DNA of 64,000 nucleotides from contig CM033120.1 of the NCBI GenBank assembly GCA_019321725.1, positions 6,577,694-6,641,693 on the forward strand, given 5' to 3'. Under the pieces are notes generated by a model, which did no database searches, was not told the DNA's origin, and saw only the letters and a list, made by a program, of their open reading frames with translations. This stretch comes from Paulownia fortunei. Taxonomy: Eukaryota; Streptophyta; Magnoliopsida; Lamiales; Paulowniaceae. Below are positions 34,777 through 47,092 of the stretch, one piece after another. Position numbers and translations under genes: made by a program. Numbering within the stretch: the stretch's first letter is position 1; every line of letters starts with the position of its first letter.

Positions 34777-35960
34777 TATTAGTCCTGAGTGGTACGAAAA
34801 AGTTTAAAGGGGGTTGAATAGACCTCTTATAAATTCTTTCGAAAAGATAGTACTTTAAATTCACTAATGAAAACTTAGTGAGCTTAATTTTAAAGTTACT
34901 CAAATGACTTTAACTTCACTTAATCAACTTGGTGATTAAGCTTTGCGTTAGGTATCAATTAAGTCATATTGTAAAAATAAGTCGAACTAATTAGAGCAGC
35001 ACTGTTCTTTTACCTAGAAAATTTTATGTGAAAACCTTTGAATGTCAATACAACAGTGTAATCAGCTTAATAAAGTAAGAACGCAAAGACAATAAATTAA
35101 AGAACACGGACTTATAGTGGATCGAGAGTTGGCATAATCCTTCTACTCCAAGCTTCTCAAACTCTTAGAGAAAACTTTACAAAGTCCTAATTTAGTTATA
35201 AAGTCAAGTCTCACGGACTTTGATTTGTTCCCTTCTTTTCAATCAGCTTACAAAAAACTCGATTGATTCTTCTTGGATGACCTTGCTCAAGTGTCAACTC
35301 ACTTCAGCTAGTTTACACAAAGGTCAAGTAAAACTTTTCAAAAATATAAGTGTTTGTTTTGAGAACTCAAAACTATATGCTCGAAGAAAATCAAGTGCTG
35401 AGTGAATGAACTACTTCAAAAGATTCAAAATATAACATCTTGTAAATTTAAAGTTTCAAGATCAAACGTTCTTCCCAGTTTCAAATGTTTTCTTCAGGTG
35501 CTCTCCTTTTTCTTTTTATTGAGTCCAAGCAAACCTTCTCATTTAATGCTCTTTTTATCTATTTGTGAACATGTCACCGTACCCTGATTTTTTGTGATTT
35601 TACAGTTCCAACTATTCTTTCTTGTATTGAAATGTCACTTTCTAAAGATTTTATCCTTTTGAATTAGATTATTCCCCGTTATCTATAATGGATCATCTCA
35701 ATGTTTAGTTCATAAGTATTTAGTTCCGTCTTTGCTTAGCTGCATGCTCCACTCCCTAAGTGAGCATAGTCTATGACTCTAGTACGACAATTCTGAATTA
35801 TAGTTTACTGATGGACAGTTTTCTTCGTCAATTGGTCTTGAGTCGCTTGAAATAGTCCTTACAAATTTTCCTAACAAAATAGTAAATTAAAAGATTATAG
35901 GGTCAAACACTTGGTCTAATTATCATCATCAAAATCTTAAAAACATATTCCTAGCTAACA
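34777..35960 (-). repeat. C: copia LTR, minus strand
   Basis: The minus strand starts tgttagctaggaatatg and soon reads ttttgatgatgataattaga, a phrase characteristic of many plant copia LTRs. It ends near aggggttgaat-type sequence (plus-strand ggggttgaatagacctctt) followed by the PBS. About 1.18 kb. The body of the element is missing, and small ORFs here are chance. The ends are inferred from motifs, since no second copy is present. Confidence 0.65.
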
Positions 35961-36335
35961 TGAATAAAGTTTACAAGGTTTATAAACAATTCATTCAAGC
36001 ATGTTAACTGATTTAGGGTTTTCGAAGAATTCCAAAATTTTGATCATATTCTAGTAATTTTGATTTTATATATTTTCTAGGATTTTTATAAAGTCAGATA
36101 TTATGTTGCTATGGTTTGTAAATAACCAGAAGGGGTAAATTTTATGTATGACAACTCCAAAGGGGTAAATCTAATTAAGTCATCTTTTCTTTTTTGCAAA
36201 AGAGATCTGAAGTGGATGATATGAATGCAAACACCTCTTTGTTTAAAATTTTGAGAGTAGCCAAGAGAAAAAAACAAGGCCAAAACTTTTGCTACAAAAA
36301 TCATGGTTTTGGATAGCCAACATGGACCTCTAGTC
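35961..36335. other. Unassigned spacer
   Basis: About 375 bases matching nothing else in the window. It holds a short repeated phrase (aggggtaaat at about 36132 and 36162) but no coding or RNA-gene signal. It may be the original flanking DNA between C and E. Confidence 0.4.
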
Positions 36336-37737
36336 TGATAGGCTCATAAATTGTAACATTTCCGACACCTCCATGAGCACAATTGCCCATGTTATTGTCT
36401 TACGATTGATACAATTATACCTTATTTTGTGGGAAATGAAGAATGGAGTGAAGACATGGTGAAAAATTGAAAAAATTGGACAAGGATAAACTCGCGTTGC
36501 GACAGCCCCTTAGGTCATACTGCGGCGCGAGTAGCCAAAATTGGGCAATGAGGTCTACCTTTAGTGGATTGCAACACACCCCATTTGGCGCCGCGCCGCT
36601 TGATGAAGAAGACCTCACACCGCGACACCCCCTTTAGTCGAGCCATGGCGCGAGGATAAAAAATTTAGCAATAAGCAGCCTATTTCAAAAGTTGCAACAC
36701 CCCTTTTTAGAGCCGCAGCACCTGAGAAATAGAAGATTTTGCACTGCGGTGCCAGTGATCCAATGCTGAAAGAAAATACGTGCGGAATTTTAAAGGACAA
36801 GTAACAATCTAATCTATAGATAGAATCTTTCTTGATATACACCACTACGCCCTCACACACCACGTGACACTCTATTAGATACATTATATACACAAAATTA
36901 TATCGCACAAATGATACATACATACATGCTACATATAATTCCTTGAACAACACACAAAAGGGATAATATTCATTCAACACATTACTCACACAAACTCACA
37001 CTTTTCACCTAAATTCTCACACATTTTATCTCCACTCAAAACACACATTTCTCTATATTTCTTCACACATTACACCAAGAACACACACCCATTACCAAGG
37101 AGTTTGGGATTTGAAGACAAGAAGAGAAGAGACTTCTTTTGGCATTGAATATTTTGAAGAATAAGTGAAGAATTACTTAGTGGTTGTAATCTTCTACTTT
37201 AATTTCTTCTTTTGTTTTGTTTAGTTTGATAAATTTATACGAATCATGATGTTGAGAAACACTAGGTACTTGCTTAATTTTAATATGAACTAAATCACTT
37301 TTGTCATGGCTTGGAAAGCTATTTTAATAGAGTTATGAGTTTATGGCGCCGGTGGCCTACTAGAGGTAGATTTGGCCCGTCTCAAGAGAGAGCACCAATT
37401 ACATTAGGAAGACCCACCATCACACAACTCACATAATTCCTTATCACAATTAAGCTAGGTTCATAACAACATAGGATGGCTAACCAATGCCTTGACTCTC
37501 CTTAGTATTAAATCCAATCCCCAAGTCTCCTTGGATTTTAGTTAATTTTGTCAATTTAGTAGTTGTTTTATTATAATTCAATCACCTCTATAATTGTTGG
37601 GCAAATATAGTTTAGACGGTCTACACTTAGGTACTTACACACATTTCCTTGGGAAGCGATACTCTACTCTTTCTTTACTACTTGTTGACACTATGAACTT
37701 GCAATTTTGTTACCATCATTTTGGGGTCATCAAGTTT
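36336..37737 (+). repeat. E 5' LTR
   Basis: It matches 49524-51103 but lacks about 290 bases present there (50515-50795). A GC-rich block at about 36485-36760 holds repeated words such as gcgacaccccct, ggcgcgag and ccgcgccgc, corresponding to 49675-49940. It ends just before the PBS. Confidence 0.85.
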
Positions 37738-37738
37738 A

Positions 37739-37755
37739 TGGTGTCGTTATCAGTG
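37739..37755 (+). promoter_or_regulatory. E primer binding site
   Basis: tggtgtcgttatcagtg resembles the TGGCGCCGTTGCCGGGG site used by plant Athila/Tat gypsy elements, with several transitions. Confidence 0.75.
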
Positions 37756-37917
37756 AGTGTGTTTTGTGTGATATCAAAGGTGATTGTCTAGTTATCGTTT
37801 GACCATGTTATTATTTTATTTTATTTTGTTGCTTTTACTTTTGTTTTTCTTTATTTTATTTTCTTTGAACAAGCTACTTTAACAGTTCTTGTTTCTCATT
37901 GTAAGTGTTGTTGGTGC

Positions 37918-39290
37918 ATGACCCAGTATTCTACATGGAATCTTGAGTCATATAACCAAAAAATTGAGAAAACTCTTTGTTTGTTGATAAAAGAATCAAA
38001 AGAGGAAAGAATGACCAATAATAAGAGAGACATAGAGAATAGATCATTGTTGGATCATACTAAACCTTCAGTCAATGGGACCAATTCAAGTATTAAAGGC
38101 TGCAATACAAGTATACACCTTTGAGATTAAATCGACGATCATTCAAATGATTCAAACTTTGATGCAATATAGTGGTTTACCTAGTGATGACTCAAATGCC
38201 CACATCGCAAACTTCTTAGAAATTTGTGACACTTTTAAGCACAATGGAGTGACTGATGATGCTATTAGGCTGAGATTGTTACTATTTTCTTTGAGAGACA
38301 AATCCAAGAGTTGGCTCAATTTATTGCCTGCCGGATCAATTACTACATGGGATTCCATGGCACAAGCATTTCTTGCTAAGTACTTTCCACCTTCCAAAAC
38401 TGCCAAAATGAGGAACGACATTACTACATTTATGCAATTTGAGTTGGAGTCCTTGTATGAAGGTTGGGGGAGGTTCAAGGGTTTATTGAGAAGGTGCCCA
38501 CACCATGATTTACTATATGGCTTCAAGTGCAAACATTCTACAATGGTTTGTCACCTGCTAATCAAGCTATGATAGATACAACAGCGGGAGGCACAATCAT
38601 GAGGAAAACTCTGAATGAGGCACATAATTGTTATAGGAAATGGTGTCTAATAGTTACTAAATGAATAGAAGTTTGGGAAAGAATGCAGTAGGAGTTACTA
38701 AATGAATAGCAGTGAGTGCCAAGTGAGGAACCCATTTTCATCCTCATCCGAGCAAGCCGATTATGTTGGGAATTTTAATAGATAAGCAAACAATGAATTC
38801 CTATACATATAATCTCGGATAGAGGATCTACATAATTGTTTCATGGGGAGGTCAAATTAGCTAAGGTACTTATCAAGACAATCAAAACATGGTGAGACCT
38901 CCACCACCCACCTTAAAAGAAGAAATCAAATTCGAAAGAGCTTGTGGCCAAGTTCATTTCTCATACTGAAGTGAGAATCCAAAACAATGAGGCATCTACA
39001 TGAAATTTGGGTTCAAGTAGGTCAATTTGCAAGCATGGTTTTGGGACGTGTTCAAGGGATATTGCCTAGTACATGGAGAAAAATCCTAAAGAGCATATCA
39101 AGCCTATCACCTTAAGGAGTGGAAAAGAGGTAGACTTGAAGGTGAAAGAAGTAAAATGTCAAGAGGAGGAGTCAATCCCCAAAGATAAGAGAGAGGAACC
39201 TCAATAAAAGAAGTAGGATGAGCATGCATCGACATCAAAGCCTAGCACCCCTTCCAAATCGATAATCCTTAATGAAGCAAAAAGTATTCC
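37918..39290 (+). pseudogene. gag: E gag, frameshifted
   Basis: The capsid domain is plain at 38075-38530: IIQMIQTLMQYSGLPSDDSN, HIANFLEICDTFKHNGV, LRLLLFSLRDKSKSWLNLLP, GSITTWDSMAQAFLAKYFPP and KTAKMRNDITTF. The N-terminal part (37918-38124, SLLDHTKPSVNGTNSSIKG) is in another frame, and after about 38518 the protein continues in a third as LQVQTFYNGLSPANQAMIDT then GGTIMRKTLNEAHN. Downstream decayed pieces match the gag C-terminal region (GQFASMVLGRVQGILPS at about 39030-39070). The family's gag is about 450-600 residues, so the region is near full length but broken several times. Confidence 0.88.
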
Positions 39291-39610
39291 TCCCCCTTTT
39301 TCTATGGCATTGAAAAAGCAAAAGTTAGATGTTCGATTACTCTAAATTTCTTGAAGTCCTTAAAAACTTGCATATTAACATACCATTTGTTGATGCTTTA
39401 CTTAAAATGCGTAGTTATGCTAAATTCTTGAAAGAAATCTTATCTAACAAAAAGAAATTGGAGGAACATGACCAAGGAGTGCTCGGTGATTATACAAAAC
39501 AAGCTTCCTTCTAAGCTTAAGGACCACGAGAGTTTTTCTATCCCTTGCACTATTGGTCCAATTTCATTTTCCAAAGTCTTGTGTGATTTGGGTGCTAGCA
39601 TTAATCTTAT
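39291..39610 (+). pseudogene. pol: E gag-protease junction and protease start
   Basis: KFLEVLKNLHINIPFVDALL then MRSYAKFLKEILSNKKKLEE (39329-39470) is the highly conserved segment before protease in this clade. After a shift, FSIPCTIGPISFSKVLCDLG and GASINL (about 39534-39609) carry the aspartic-protease active site in its clade-specific form DLGASIN. The reading stops exactly where element D's LTR begins. Confidence 0.88.
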
Positions 39611-41540
39611 TAATAACTACATATTTTGATATATTTTTGTATCAAATCCTTTATACTTTTCTTTCTTTATTCTTGTTAATATTATAGTTTTATTAATGTT
39701 TTGTGTTAGGGAATCAACGAATAAAAATAGATCAAAACGAGCCAAAATAAAAAGACAATACATTTCATAAGTAAGTTGGTAGATAATATTTCATTGGATC
39801 CAAAAGGCATCACAATTAGAAGAAAATGGCCATTTTTGCCTAAGTTCATCATGTGTAGATCAAAACATATACAAAAAATCACTTAGACTTTGTAGGGCTT
39901 TCATTAATTCAAAATAACCATGTTTCTAGACTTGTGAATTTTTTATCTTTTAGGCATAACTTAATGTTCAAAAACCCTATCAAATTGAATATTACTTTTT
40001 TTGAAAGTCAAGAGATAGAACTACAACTTTATTGTTGGAAGCTCAGCCCTATTCAGCCATGATTATAATAGAACATTCATCCAAGTATGTGTATTGGAAA
40101 GGATCTATCTATGCTAACACATCTCCTTAAATGAAGCATAACTTTCTTCCTAGTGGTTCGAATTAGGTGATTCAAGTTTGAAAATGAAGCTAACAAATAA
40201 ATATATAAATTTATATTGATCACTTTTCCAGAATTAGTTGATTTTATGGAGACAAATGTGTGACAAAAATCATATCTGAAAAGGACATATGACTTTAGAG
40301 CATATTTGAAGTAAATTTGGAGTGCATCTAGAGTGAACTTGGGAATTCCAATTTAGGCACTCTTCTACTATAAGTAGGGCCTCTTGGATGTCATTAAGGA
40401 AACACAAAAACCTTTAGAGGGGGAAAGAAAGTTTTATTGTTGTCTTTCTTTAGGCTAAGTTTCTAGTAGTAATAAAAATATATTCTCTAGTTTCTCTTCT
40501 ATTTTTAGTCTTTTCTACTTTCATTACGTCTTTCTAAATTTCATTTAGTTGAGGAGAAAGGGTAAATCTCTTGATGGAGAAAAAGAAATAGTTATAAAGA
40601 TGCATGATGTTTAAGTGTGTTATATTATTGTTTTAATTTTTTATTGAAACCTCCTTATTTTGTGGTGATTCTTGATTTATATATCACTAATGACACAACA
40701 AATACTTTGTTTCATTTAGCTTATTGTATGATTCTACTCTACCGACTGCTAATATAAAACCTTAATTTGTTGTAGATAAAAGTGTGCATAAATACTTAAT
40801 CCCATAAATCAATGTTGGCGTTAAAACGTTCATATTTTGGGGCGATTTTTTATTTATGTATCACCATTCTCACAACAAATAATTGGGTTCATTTACAGTT
40901 CTACTACACTGTCTGCTAATGTGAAACCTTGATTTATTGTAGACAAAGGTGTGTATAAATACTTAATCCTATAAATAAGTGTTAGCGTTAAAATCCTTCA
41001 TGTTTTGTGGTGATTCTTGATTTATGTATCACTAATGGCACAACAAATACTTAGGTTCATTTAGCTTATTGTATGGTTCTACTCTACCGGTTGCTAATGT
41101 GAAACCTTAATTTATTGTAGAGAAAGGTGTACATAATTACTTTATCCCATAAATAAGTATTAGTGTTAAGAGATAATTTGCAAAAGTAAGGCAATATCAT
41201 GATTATCTTAATGTAGGAGCTATTTGATAACATCTTCCCATTAGAACCTTCATTATATATGAATTCTAATAGTGGCATTTAAAAGAGATAAAAAGATTTA
41301 ATAATTGTTCCTCTATCCAAAACTCAAGAGCAGATCACTAATTCGTAGTACTTCTATTACTTTTATTTGTTAGTTATAGCATAAATCTTTCTTTATAATC
41401 TAATCCACATTCAGCCCATCATTTAAGAAACATAAACCCAAAAAATTCAAACAACTTCCCTGTAGATCGACCTCAAACTCCCCTAAAATTTATTATTTGA
41501 CAAAACCTGCACTTGGGTTTCCAACCTTAAAGTTGTAGCA
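39611..41540 (+). repeat. D 5' LTR
   Basis: It starts taataactacatatttt (the 3' LTR has tgataagtgcatatttt) and ends gttgtagca. A degenerate TATA box, tataagtag, lies at 40369-40377; the 3' LTR has the intact form. It carries three copies of a ~170-bp repeat (40640-41175). Confidence 0.88.
40640..41175 (+). repeat. Three-copy ~170-bp tandem repeat in D 5' LTR
   Basis: The anchor tgtggtgatt (or tggggcgatt) occurs at 40661, 40838 and 41006. Each unit also contains atgtatcac, caacaaat, gctaatgtgaaacctt and cccataaat-type phrases. The 3' LTR has only two copies (48165 and 48342). Confidence 0.88.
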
Positions 41541-41546
41541 AGTTTT

Positions 41547-41564
41547 TGACGCCCTTGTTGGGGA
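41547..41564 (+). promoter_or_regulatory. D primer binding site
   Basis: tgacgcccttgttgggga matches the Athila/Tat-type site TGGCGCCGTTGCCGGGGA with four differences, six bases after the LTR end. Confidence 0.85.
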
Positions 41565-41765
41565 AGGCAAGATATCTATTCAAGTTTGTAAATATTGTAT
41601 GTTTATTTTCTTTATGGTTATATGTTCATATAGTATCATAGTCATAATTCTCGTCGTTTAGTTAGAAATAATTTTGAAACTTTAATTGGAAATTTTTTGA
41701 GTCATCCACATACTTCCATTATAGCTTAAAATGAAAGTGTTCAGGATAAAAATAAGAATCAACAA

Positions 41766-42980
41766 GTGCGTATCATGCACAATTACTTGCAACCTCCTCG
41801 AAAATTTTCTCATTCTTGTTTTGTTTTTCGTCTCAATGCAAATAACTTTCAATTCAAGCCAGGTATGATTCCTTTACTTCTTAATTTCCATGGTTTAAAC
41901 TCTGAAAGCCCTTACTTGCATATGAAAGAATTTGATGAAGTATGTGCCACTTTTTATGGTCAAATTTGTACAAATGAGATCTTTAACCTCAAATTATTTT
42001 CTTTTTCTTTAAAAGATAAATCAAAAACTTGGTTTAACTCTTTAAAACCTAGGTCAATTAGTACTTGGCAAGAAATGCAAGTTGAATTTTTAAAAAAGTT
42101 CTTTCCAACTCATGAAACTAATGCTTTGAAAAGAAAATTCTAATTTTTTTTCTCAAAACTCTAATGAAGCTTTCTTTCAATGTTGAATTCATGGCACATC
42201 ATGGTTTTGAAAAATGGCGCTTAATAGTTTCTTTTATGAAGGTTTAACTCCTAAAACAAAATAATTTATTGAAACAATGTGTAATTATGAGTTTCTTGAC
42301 AAAGAACGTGATGAAGCCCTAGAATATCTAGACCATTTGGTAGAAAACTTTCAATCATGGCACAATGTTAATTCTTCTAAAGGTTCTATTAGATCTAATC
42401 TTGCTAATAGTAATAAAGGAAAATATTACCTTAGTCAAGAAGATGGTCTAAATGCTAGGATTATTAGTTTAATAAGAAAAGTTAAGGCCATGAAACTTAA
42501 AAAAGTAAAGAAAATCAGATGTGTGCAAGATGAAGAAGTTTGTAGTATTTATGAACTTGTGAGACACTCCACTAACGAATGCTCAAATATTCCAACACAA
42601 GCAAATGTCATGAACACATTCAAAATGTCTTTTCATTCTCCATATTCTGAAACTGACAATCCACAATGGAGAAATCATCCTAATTTTAGTTAGCGAGATG
42701 AGAACCGTGCCCAACTGCTATATTCACAAAAGCCACCAAACTTTCCTTTTTATCGAACTCCATATATAAAATATCTTGAGGAAGCTTTGCAAGAATTTAT
42801 GCATGCACAAACAAACATCAATAACTAGATTTCACAAGCCATCAATGAGATCAAAAACACACTTTCAATATTGACAACCCTTTTGTGTACTCATGAAAAA
42901 GCTAAATTTCCTGCTCAACCTCAACCTAATCCCACTCAGTGTCATATTTCTTCTTTATGTAAAAATTCAATCAAGGAGAC
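41766..42980 (+). pseudogene. gag: D gag
   Basis: Two open blocks, 41766-42143 and 42277-42693, lie in offset frames. The first has PGMIPLLLNFHGLNSESPY, LKLFSFSLKDKSKTWFNSL, RSISTWQEMQVEFLKKFFP and TNALKRKF, the capsid core of this gypsy clade. Between them a frame change hides the WRLV and GLTP segment (GLTPKTK at about 42242-42262). The second reads MCNYEFLDKERDEALEYLD and then CSIYELVRHSTNECSNIP, the clade's zinc-finger segment with the second Cys replaced by Tyr. QWRNHPNFS and later Gln/Pro-rich text match the C-terminal part. Confidence 0.88.
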
Positions 42981-43105
42981 TAATTCAATCATAACTTTTT
43001 GAAATGAAAAAGTTATCGACAATACTATTCATCCAAAGAAGAATCCAAAGTTGATAACCACTCGTAAACCTCTCTCTCATACTTATGTAATGCCTCTATC
43101 TTTTC

Positions 43106-43820
43106 CTAGCAGGTTAGTAAATTATGAAAAAATAAGGAAGAAAAGGAGATCCTTGAGACTTTTTGAAAAGTGGAGGTAAACATCCTTCTTCTTGATGCGA
43201 TCAAGCAGGTGCCTCGATATGCTAAGTTCCTCAAAAAGCTATGCACTAACAAGTGAAAGTTGAGGGGGCTGAAAAAGTAAGTGTGGGGGAGAATGTTTCG
43301 GCTGTTCTTCAAAGAAAACTCCCTCCAAAGTGTAAGGATTAGGCACTTTTACCATTCATTATACCATTGGTAATACAATATTTGAAAAATGCAAATTAGA
43401 TTTGGGAGCATCAATTAATGTTATGCCATATTTTATTTATGCTTCTCTAAACCTAAGACATTTGAAAGAAATTAGTGTCATCATATAATTGGCTGATAGA
43501 TCTAATGCATATCCAATAAGGGCTGTGGAAGATGTTCTTATGCAGGTGAATGAATTAGTTTTTCCTGCTGATTTTTATGTTCTTGAGATGGAGGATGACA
43601 CGTGCCCTAATCCCATACACATTATTTTGGGATGACCATTCATGAAAATAGCCCGAGCTAAAATTGATGTTCATGATGACACTCTTACTATGGAGTTTGA
43701 TGGCAAGGTTATAAAATGTAATATTTTTTAAGCCATGAGATATCCTATTGACGTGAATGATGTTTCTGCATTTGACATTATTGATTCCAAATCACAACAA
43801 ATGCTTGAGTTCACTTACAA
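43106..43820 (+). pseudogene. pol: D protease region
   Basis: Decayed text around 43150-43260 (RCLDMLSSSKSYALTSES-like) corresponds to the segment before protease. FTIHYTIGNTIFEKCKLDLG then GASINVMPYF (about 43355-43440) contains the active site DLGASIN. It continues with RSNAYPIRAVEDVLMQVNEL, PADFYVLEMEDD and PIHIILG-PFMKIARAKID, the rest of the retropepsin fold. The TGA at 43633 replaces Arg in LGRPF. Confidence 0.88.
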
Positions 43821-43823
43821 GGA

Positions 43824-44204
43824 TTGAGTAGAGGTTACTTTACAAAACATCTCCTTATGAAGGATTTGAAAGAACAAAAGTTGGATGTGCAAATATTGGG
43901 GGATGTGCAAAATGATGTAACGGGGCTGGATTTGTTGCCAAAAAAATCAAGGTATGTCGTCTCTTATGTTGAACTGCCAATATCTAATGAGAGGCTTCTA
44001 TATTTTTTGGTGCAGACACCTACAATGGAGTTTAAACTAATCACGGGTCTTCTTAAATATGTCTACTTGGGTGAGAAAGAAATACCACTAGTCAGCATTG
44101 CTAAAGACCTCACTCCAGTACAAGTGGACAAACTTATTTTGGTGCTTTGAAATTATAAGACGGTTATTAGATGGATGATGGCTTTGGCATCACATGTTGA
44201 TGAG
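43824..44204 (+). pseudogene. pol: D segment between protease and RT, ending at a deletion
   Basis: 108 open codons contain YVVSYVELPISNERLL, TMEFKLITGLLKYVYLGEKE and TPVQVDKLILVL, followed after a stop by NYKTVIRWMMALASHVDE. This aligns with the conserved text just before RT in this clade (LKYAYLGE..., then HKTAIGWTIADIKGISP). The family match stops at about 44200 and 3' untranslated sequence (cgggctgaggacattaaact, gttgggaggtaaccca) begins, so the whole RT, RNase H and integrase are deleted. Confidence 0.82.
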
Positions 44205-45474
44205 TGATGAACGAGGTAATGTCGGGCTGAGGACATTAAACTAAGTGCTTGTTGGGAGGTAACCCATTAGATAGAAAAGAAGATTATGAGAGCCGATAAT
44301 CACATATTTGCTTTCTCCAACTCTCATTCTCTTTTCTTTTTATTTTTATTTTTACTTTTTTTTCTATTTTATTTTGTCCTAATTGAAAATGTGTGCTGAA
44401 AATGTGGTAGATAGTATTTTTAAAAAAAAAATTATCATGTAAGAGCACATGGTAGTCACTTTTCGATAAAGAAAACCATTGCAAAGATCTTGTAGTATGG
44501 ATTTTAATGACCCACTCTTTTAAAGACACTTACACATTTTGTAAAAGGTATGAAAATTATCAAAAATTAGGATTCTTGCATATTCTATGGCTATTGAAGT
44601 CGAACTTATCAGTTTCCCAAATAATTAAAATCTCTATACAAAGTTTCTCTCTTTTTTTCCATTTATTTTCTTGTTCTTTTCAAAATAGATGACATTCTTC
44701 TAAATATCAAGAAGCAATGTTATTTTCTTCCTAAAAATGTAATTTTAAAAATTTATAAAATCAGGATTGAATGATTAAGGATGCTTATGCACAAGGATAT
44801 CCTATCGAACATATAATGGATAATTGAAGCAAAGATAAGAGTATCAGGTGAGTTTTCATACGAGTATTCAAACTTGCTTACTAGAAACATGCTTGGTTTT
44901 GGTAAAATAACATATTCAAAAAAATGAAGGGCGAAAAAAATGCAAGTCTATCACAAATGTGCTTGATGGACTTGCAACACCAAGTGTCGTTCCTTAGGAA
45001 TGGTTTTTGAAAATTGAAATGATAAAATTCAATTCATTATGGATGGATTGAGTAAGGAGTCTTTTGACTCTTAAGACGCATTCATGTGGATTAGTACACA
45101 TTAGTACAATGTGTAATTCTTGATTTATGAAATCACTTTCGGGATGAATATAAGCATTATAGTCTTGGAAATCTGACATTAAAAGACCATGTTTGCCAGT
45201 TTATATGAAAACTTGATGGAAAGCATATCCTCAATCCATAGAAGGCATTTAAGCTATTACTAGACGTAAAACCAGAGAAAGATGTGAGTCACAATCACAA
45301 CTATATGTACATTCACGTGTAAGTAACTAATTTTCAAATTTTGTATCCTTATTTTCAACCTTTCTAATAAAAGAAAAAGACATGCAATAAATGCATTCCC
45401 TGTTCACATCTTAATAAATAACAGCGTACTTACTCTATTTTTGCACAACTTACTTTCTTCAAAAAAAAAAAACA
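44205..45474 (+). other. D 3' untranslated region, first part
   Basis: gtcgggctgaggacattaaa with gcttgttgggaggtaaccca is the usual phrase just downstream of integrase in plant Athila/Tat-type elements. The rest is AT-rich and non-coding, with several homopolymer runs, including twelve A at 45461-45472 just before the LOG-like pseudogene. Confidence 0.6.
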
Positions 45475-45480
45475 AAAGTC

Positions 45481-46125
45481 TCTTCCACTCGCAAGTTCAA
45501 CTGTATTTGTGTCTTTTGTGGAACCAATCCAGGAAAAAATAATGAGTTTATAGAGGCAGCCAATAACCTTGGTAGAACTTTAGCAGAAAGAAAAATTTAT
45601 TTAGTATATGGGGGAGGTAGTTTGGGGTTAATAGGGAGTGTTGCTACTTCTGCTCATGTAGGAGGAGTTAAAGTTTCAAGACTTATCCCAAAACCTTAAA
45701 CAGTACAGAATATCACAGGTATGACCATCGGAGATGAGGTAAAAATATCACTTATTCAGGATAGAATGCCTAACATGTTAAACAATACGGATGCATTCAT
45801 CACTCTACCTGGTGGTTTTGGTACACTGGAGGATTTATTTCAAGTTGTCTCTTGGGCACAACTCAATATTCACCAAAAATTTGTAGGTATTCTTAATATT
45901 AATGGTTTCTTTGATGGTGTGATATCTTTTGTAGATCATGCTATAGAAAAAGGTTTTATTTCACCATCTGCAAGATGAATTTTTATTTTTGCTTCAACAC
46001 CTAACAAATTGATTGATCAACTTCTAGCATATGTGTCAGAACATGATCCAACCTTGGCCTTGGCTCATGTGGATTGGTTCAATAGGGATAATGGTCGAAA
46101 ACATAAAATGAATTTGACATTTTAG
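45481..46125 (+). pseudogene. LOG-like cytokinin phosphoribohydrolase, intronless pseudogene
   Basis: LOG enzymes hydrolyse cytokinin riboside 5'-monophosphates to free, active cytokinins in the cytosol. One frame over 645 bases reads ICVFCGTNPGK, IYLVYGGGSLGLIGSVA, IPKP, DRMPNMLNNTDAFITLPGG, FGTLEDLFQVVSWAQLNIH and GFISPSAR, the full order of a plant LOG protein, ending DNGRKHKMNLTF and TAG. The signature PGGxGTxxE is present as PGGFGTLED, the last Glu being Asp. Stops at 45697 (TAA) and 45976 (TGA) break it, and no ATG is found at the N-terminus. Plant LOG genes normally have several introns; none is seen, which implies capture from a spliced transcript. It has the same strand as D and is flanked by D 3' untranslated sequence. 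Confidence 0.9.
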
Positions 46126-47092
46126 CTTTATTTTCCAATAAGTCACATTTTAGGTAATATCTTCTAAAGTATGTGTTTTTGTTTATTTTTGACATTGGGG
46201 ATAATATCTCGATTAGGTTGGGAGATGGGATAGTTGATATCATGTCTTGTGTATTCAATGTGTGTTTTTCTACTTTTTTTAAAAAAAAATTCAAGCATTT
46301 TTTCTTTTAAGTCTGTTGAAACCATGAAAAATGGTGGCTGAGTAAAGGGTAACTTTAACACTCTTGAAACGTACCCCTATTTTTTTATATAACATGGCAA
46401 GTTTGTGAAATCTTAAGATTGGGTGATGGTTTGGTGAGGTTCTATAGGATTTCATTTGTTTGAAGTATGCATGGTTCCGTCACTGTTGAAATTTACTATT
46501 CACACATACACACACTTTAGTATGCTTATTGTGAAAATATATTAGGTTCCAAGAGAAACCACATAACTTTTCTAAAAACCAGTTAATAGGGAATTTATTG
46601 GATGTCTAGTTGTGACATCCAATTCCATACTCCTTAATACATGGTGATTACCACGGACATAGTGAATTTTGCGGTCTAGTAGGTGTTAGTGGACCGAAGT
46701 GTTCACGAGAGACCATGCTGCCCATTGGTAGACTCGTGAACCATCCTTGAGCTTGACCTACAAGTGTAGAGATGAAGATTCAAGCATTAAAATATGCTTG
46801 AATGTGGTCACTCATTATGATGGGTCTCTATTTCCATCATACTTAGGAAGATCAGGAAGTTAAGTTCGAAGCGACCACTTAAGACAAGACTTATAGTTTA
46901 AAGGAAAGCCCCTCTTTTGAGAATAATGGTTGGAAATTAGTTATCACAAGTGTTAGTGGGTATCACTACTAGAAACCCTCATGAGACTATAACTCGTCCT
47001 CTATAGGTCACCTAGGGGTTTAAAGGCTTGTTCCATATGGTAAATGCAATCATAATTTTCTACGAAAGTGGATTAGTTTAGGTTTGTTTTAG
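46126..47092 (+). other. D 3' untranslated region, second part
   Basis: tttttgacattggggataatatctcgattaggttgggag (46189-46227) is a phrase typical of the 3' region of gypsy elements of this type, which shows that the LOG-like sequence lies inside the element. No coding content. Confidence 0.6.

Noticed and set aside
34800..35960. Host gene suggested by several 61-codon ORFs
   Set aside because: The stretch is a minus-strand copia LTR with its primer site; the ORFs are short and unrelated to any family.
45461..45472. Run of A as the tail of a LINE-mobilised LOG pseudogene
   Set aside because: It lies at the 5' side of the sense-oriented LOG sequence, whereas a tail would be at the 3' side, where none is seen.
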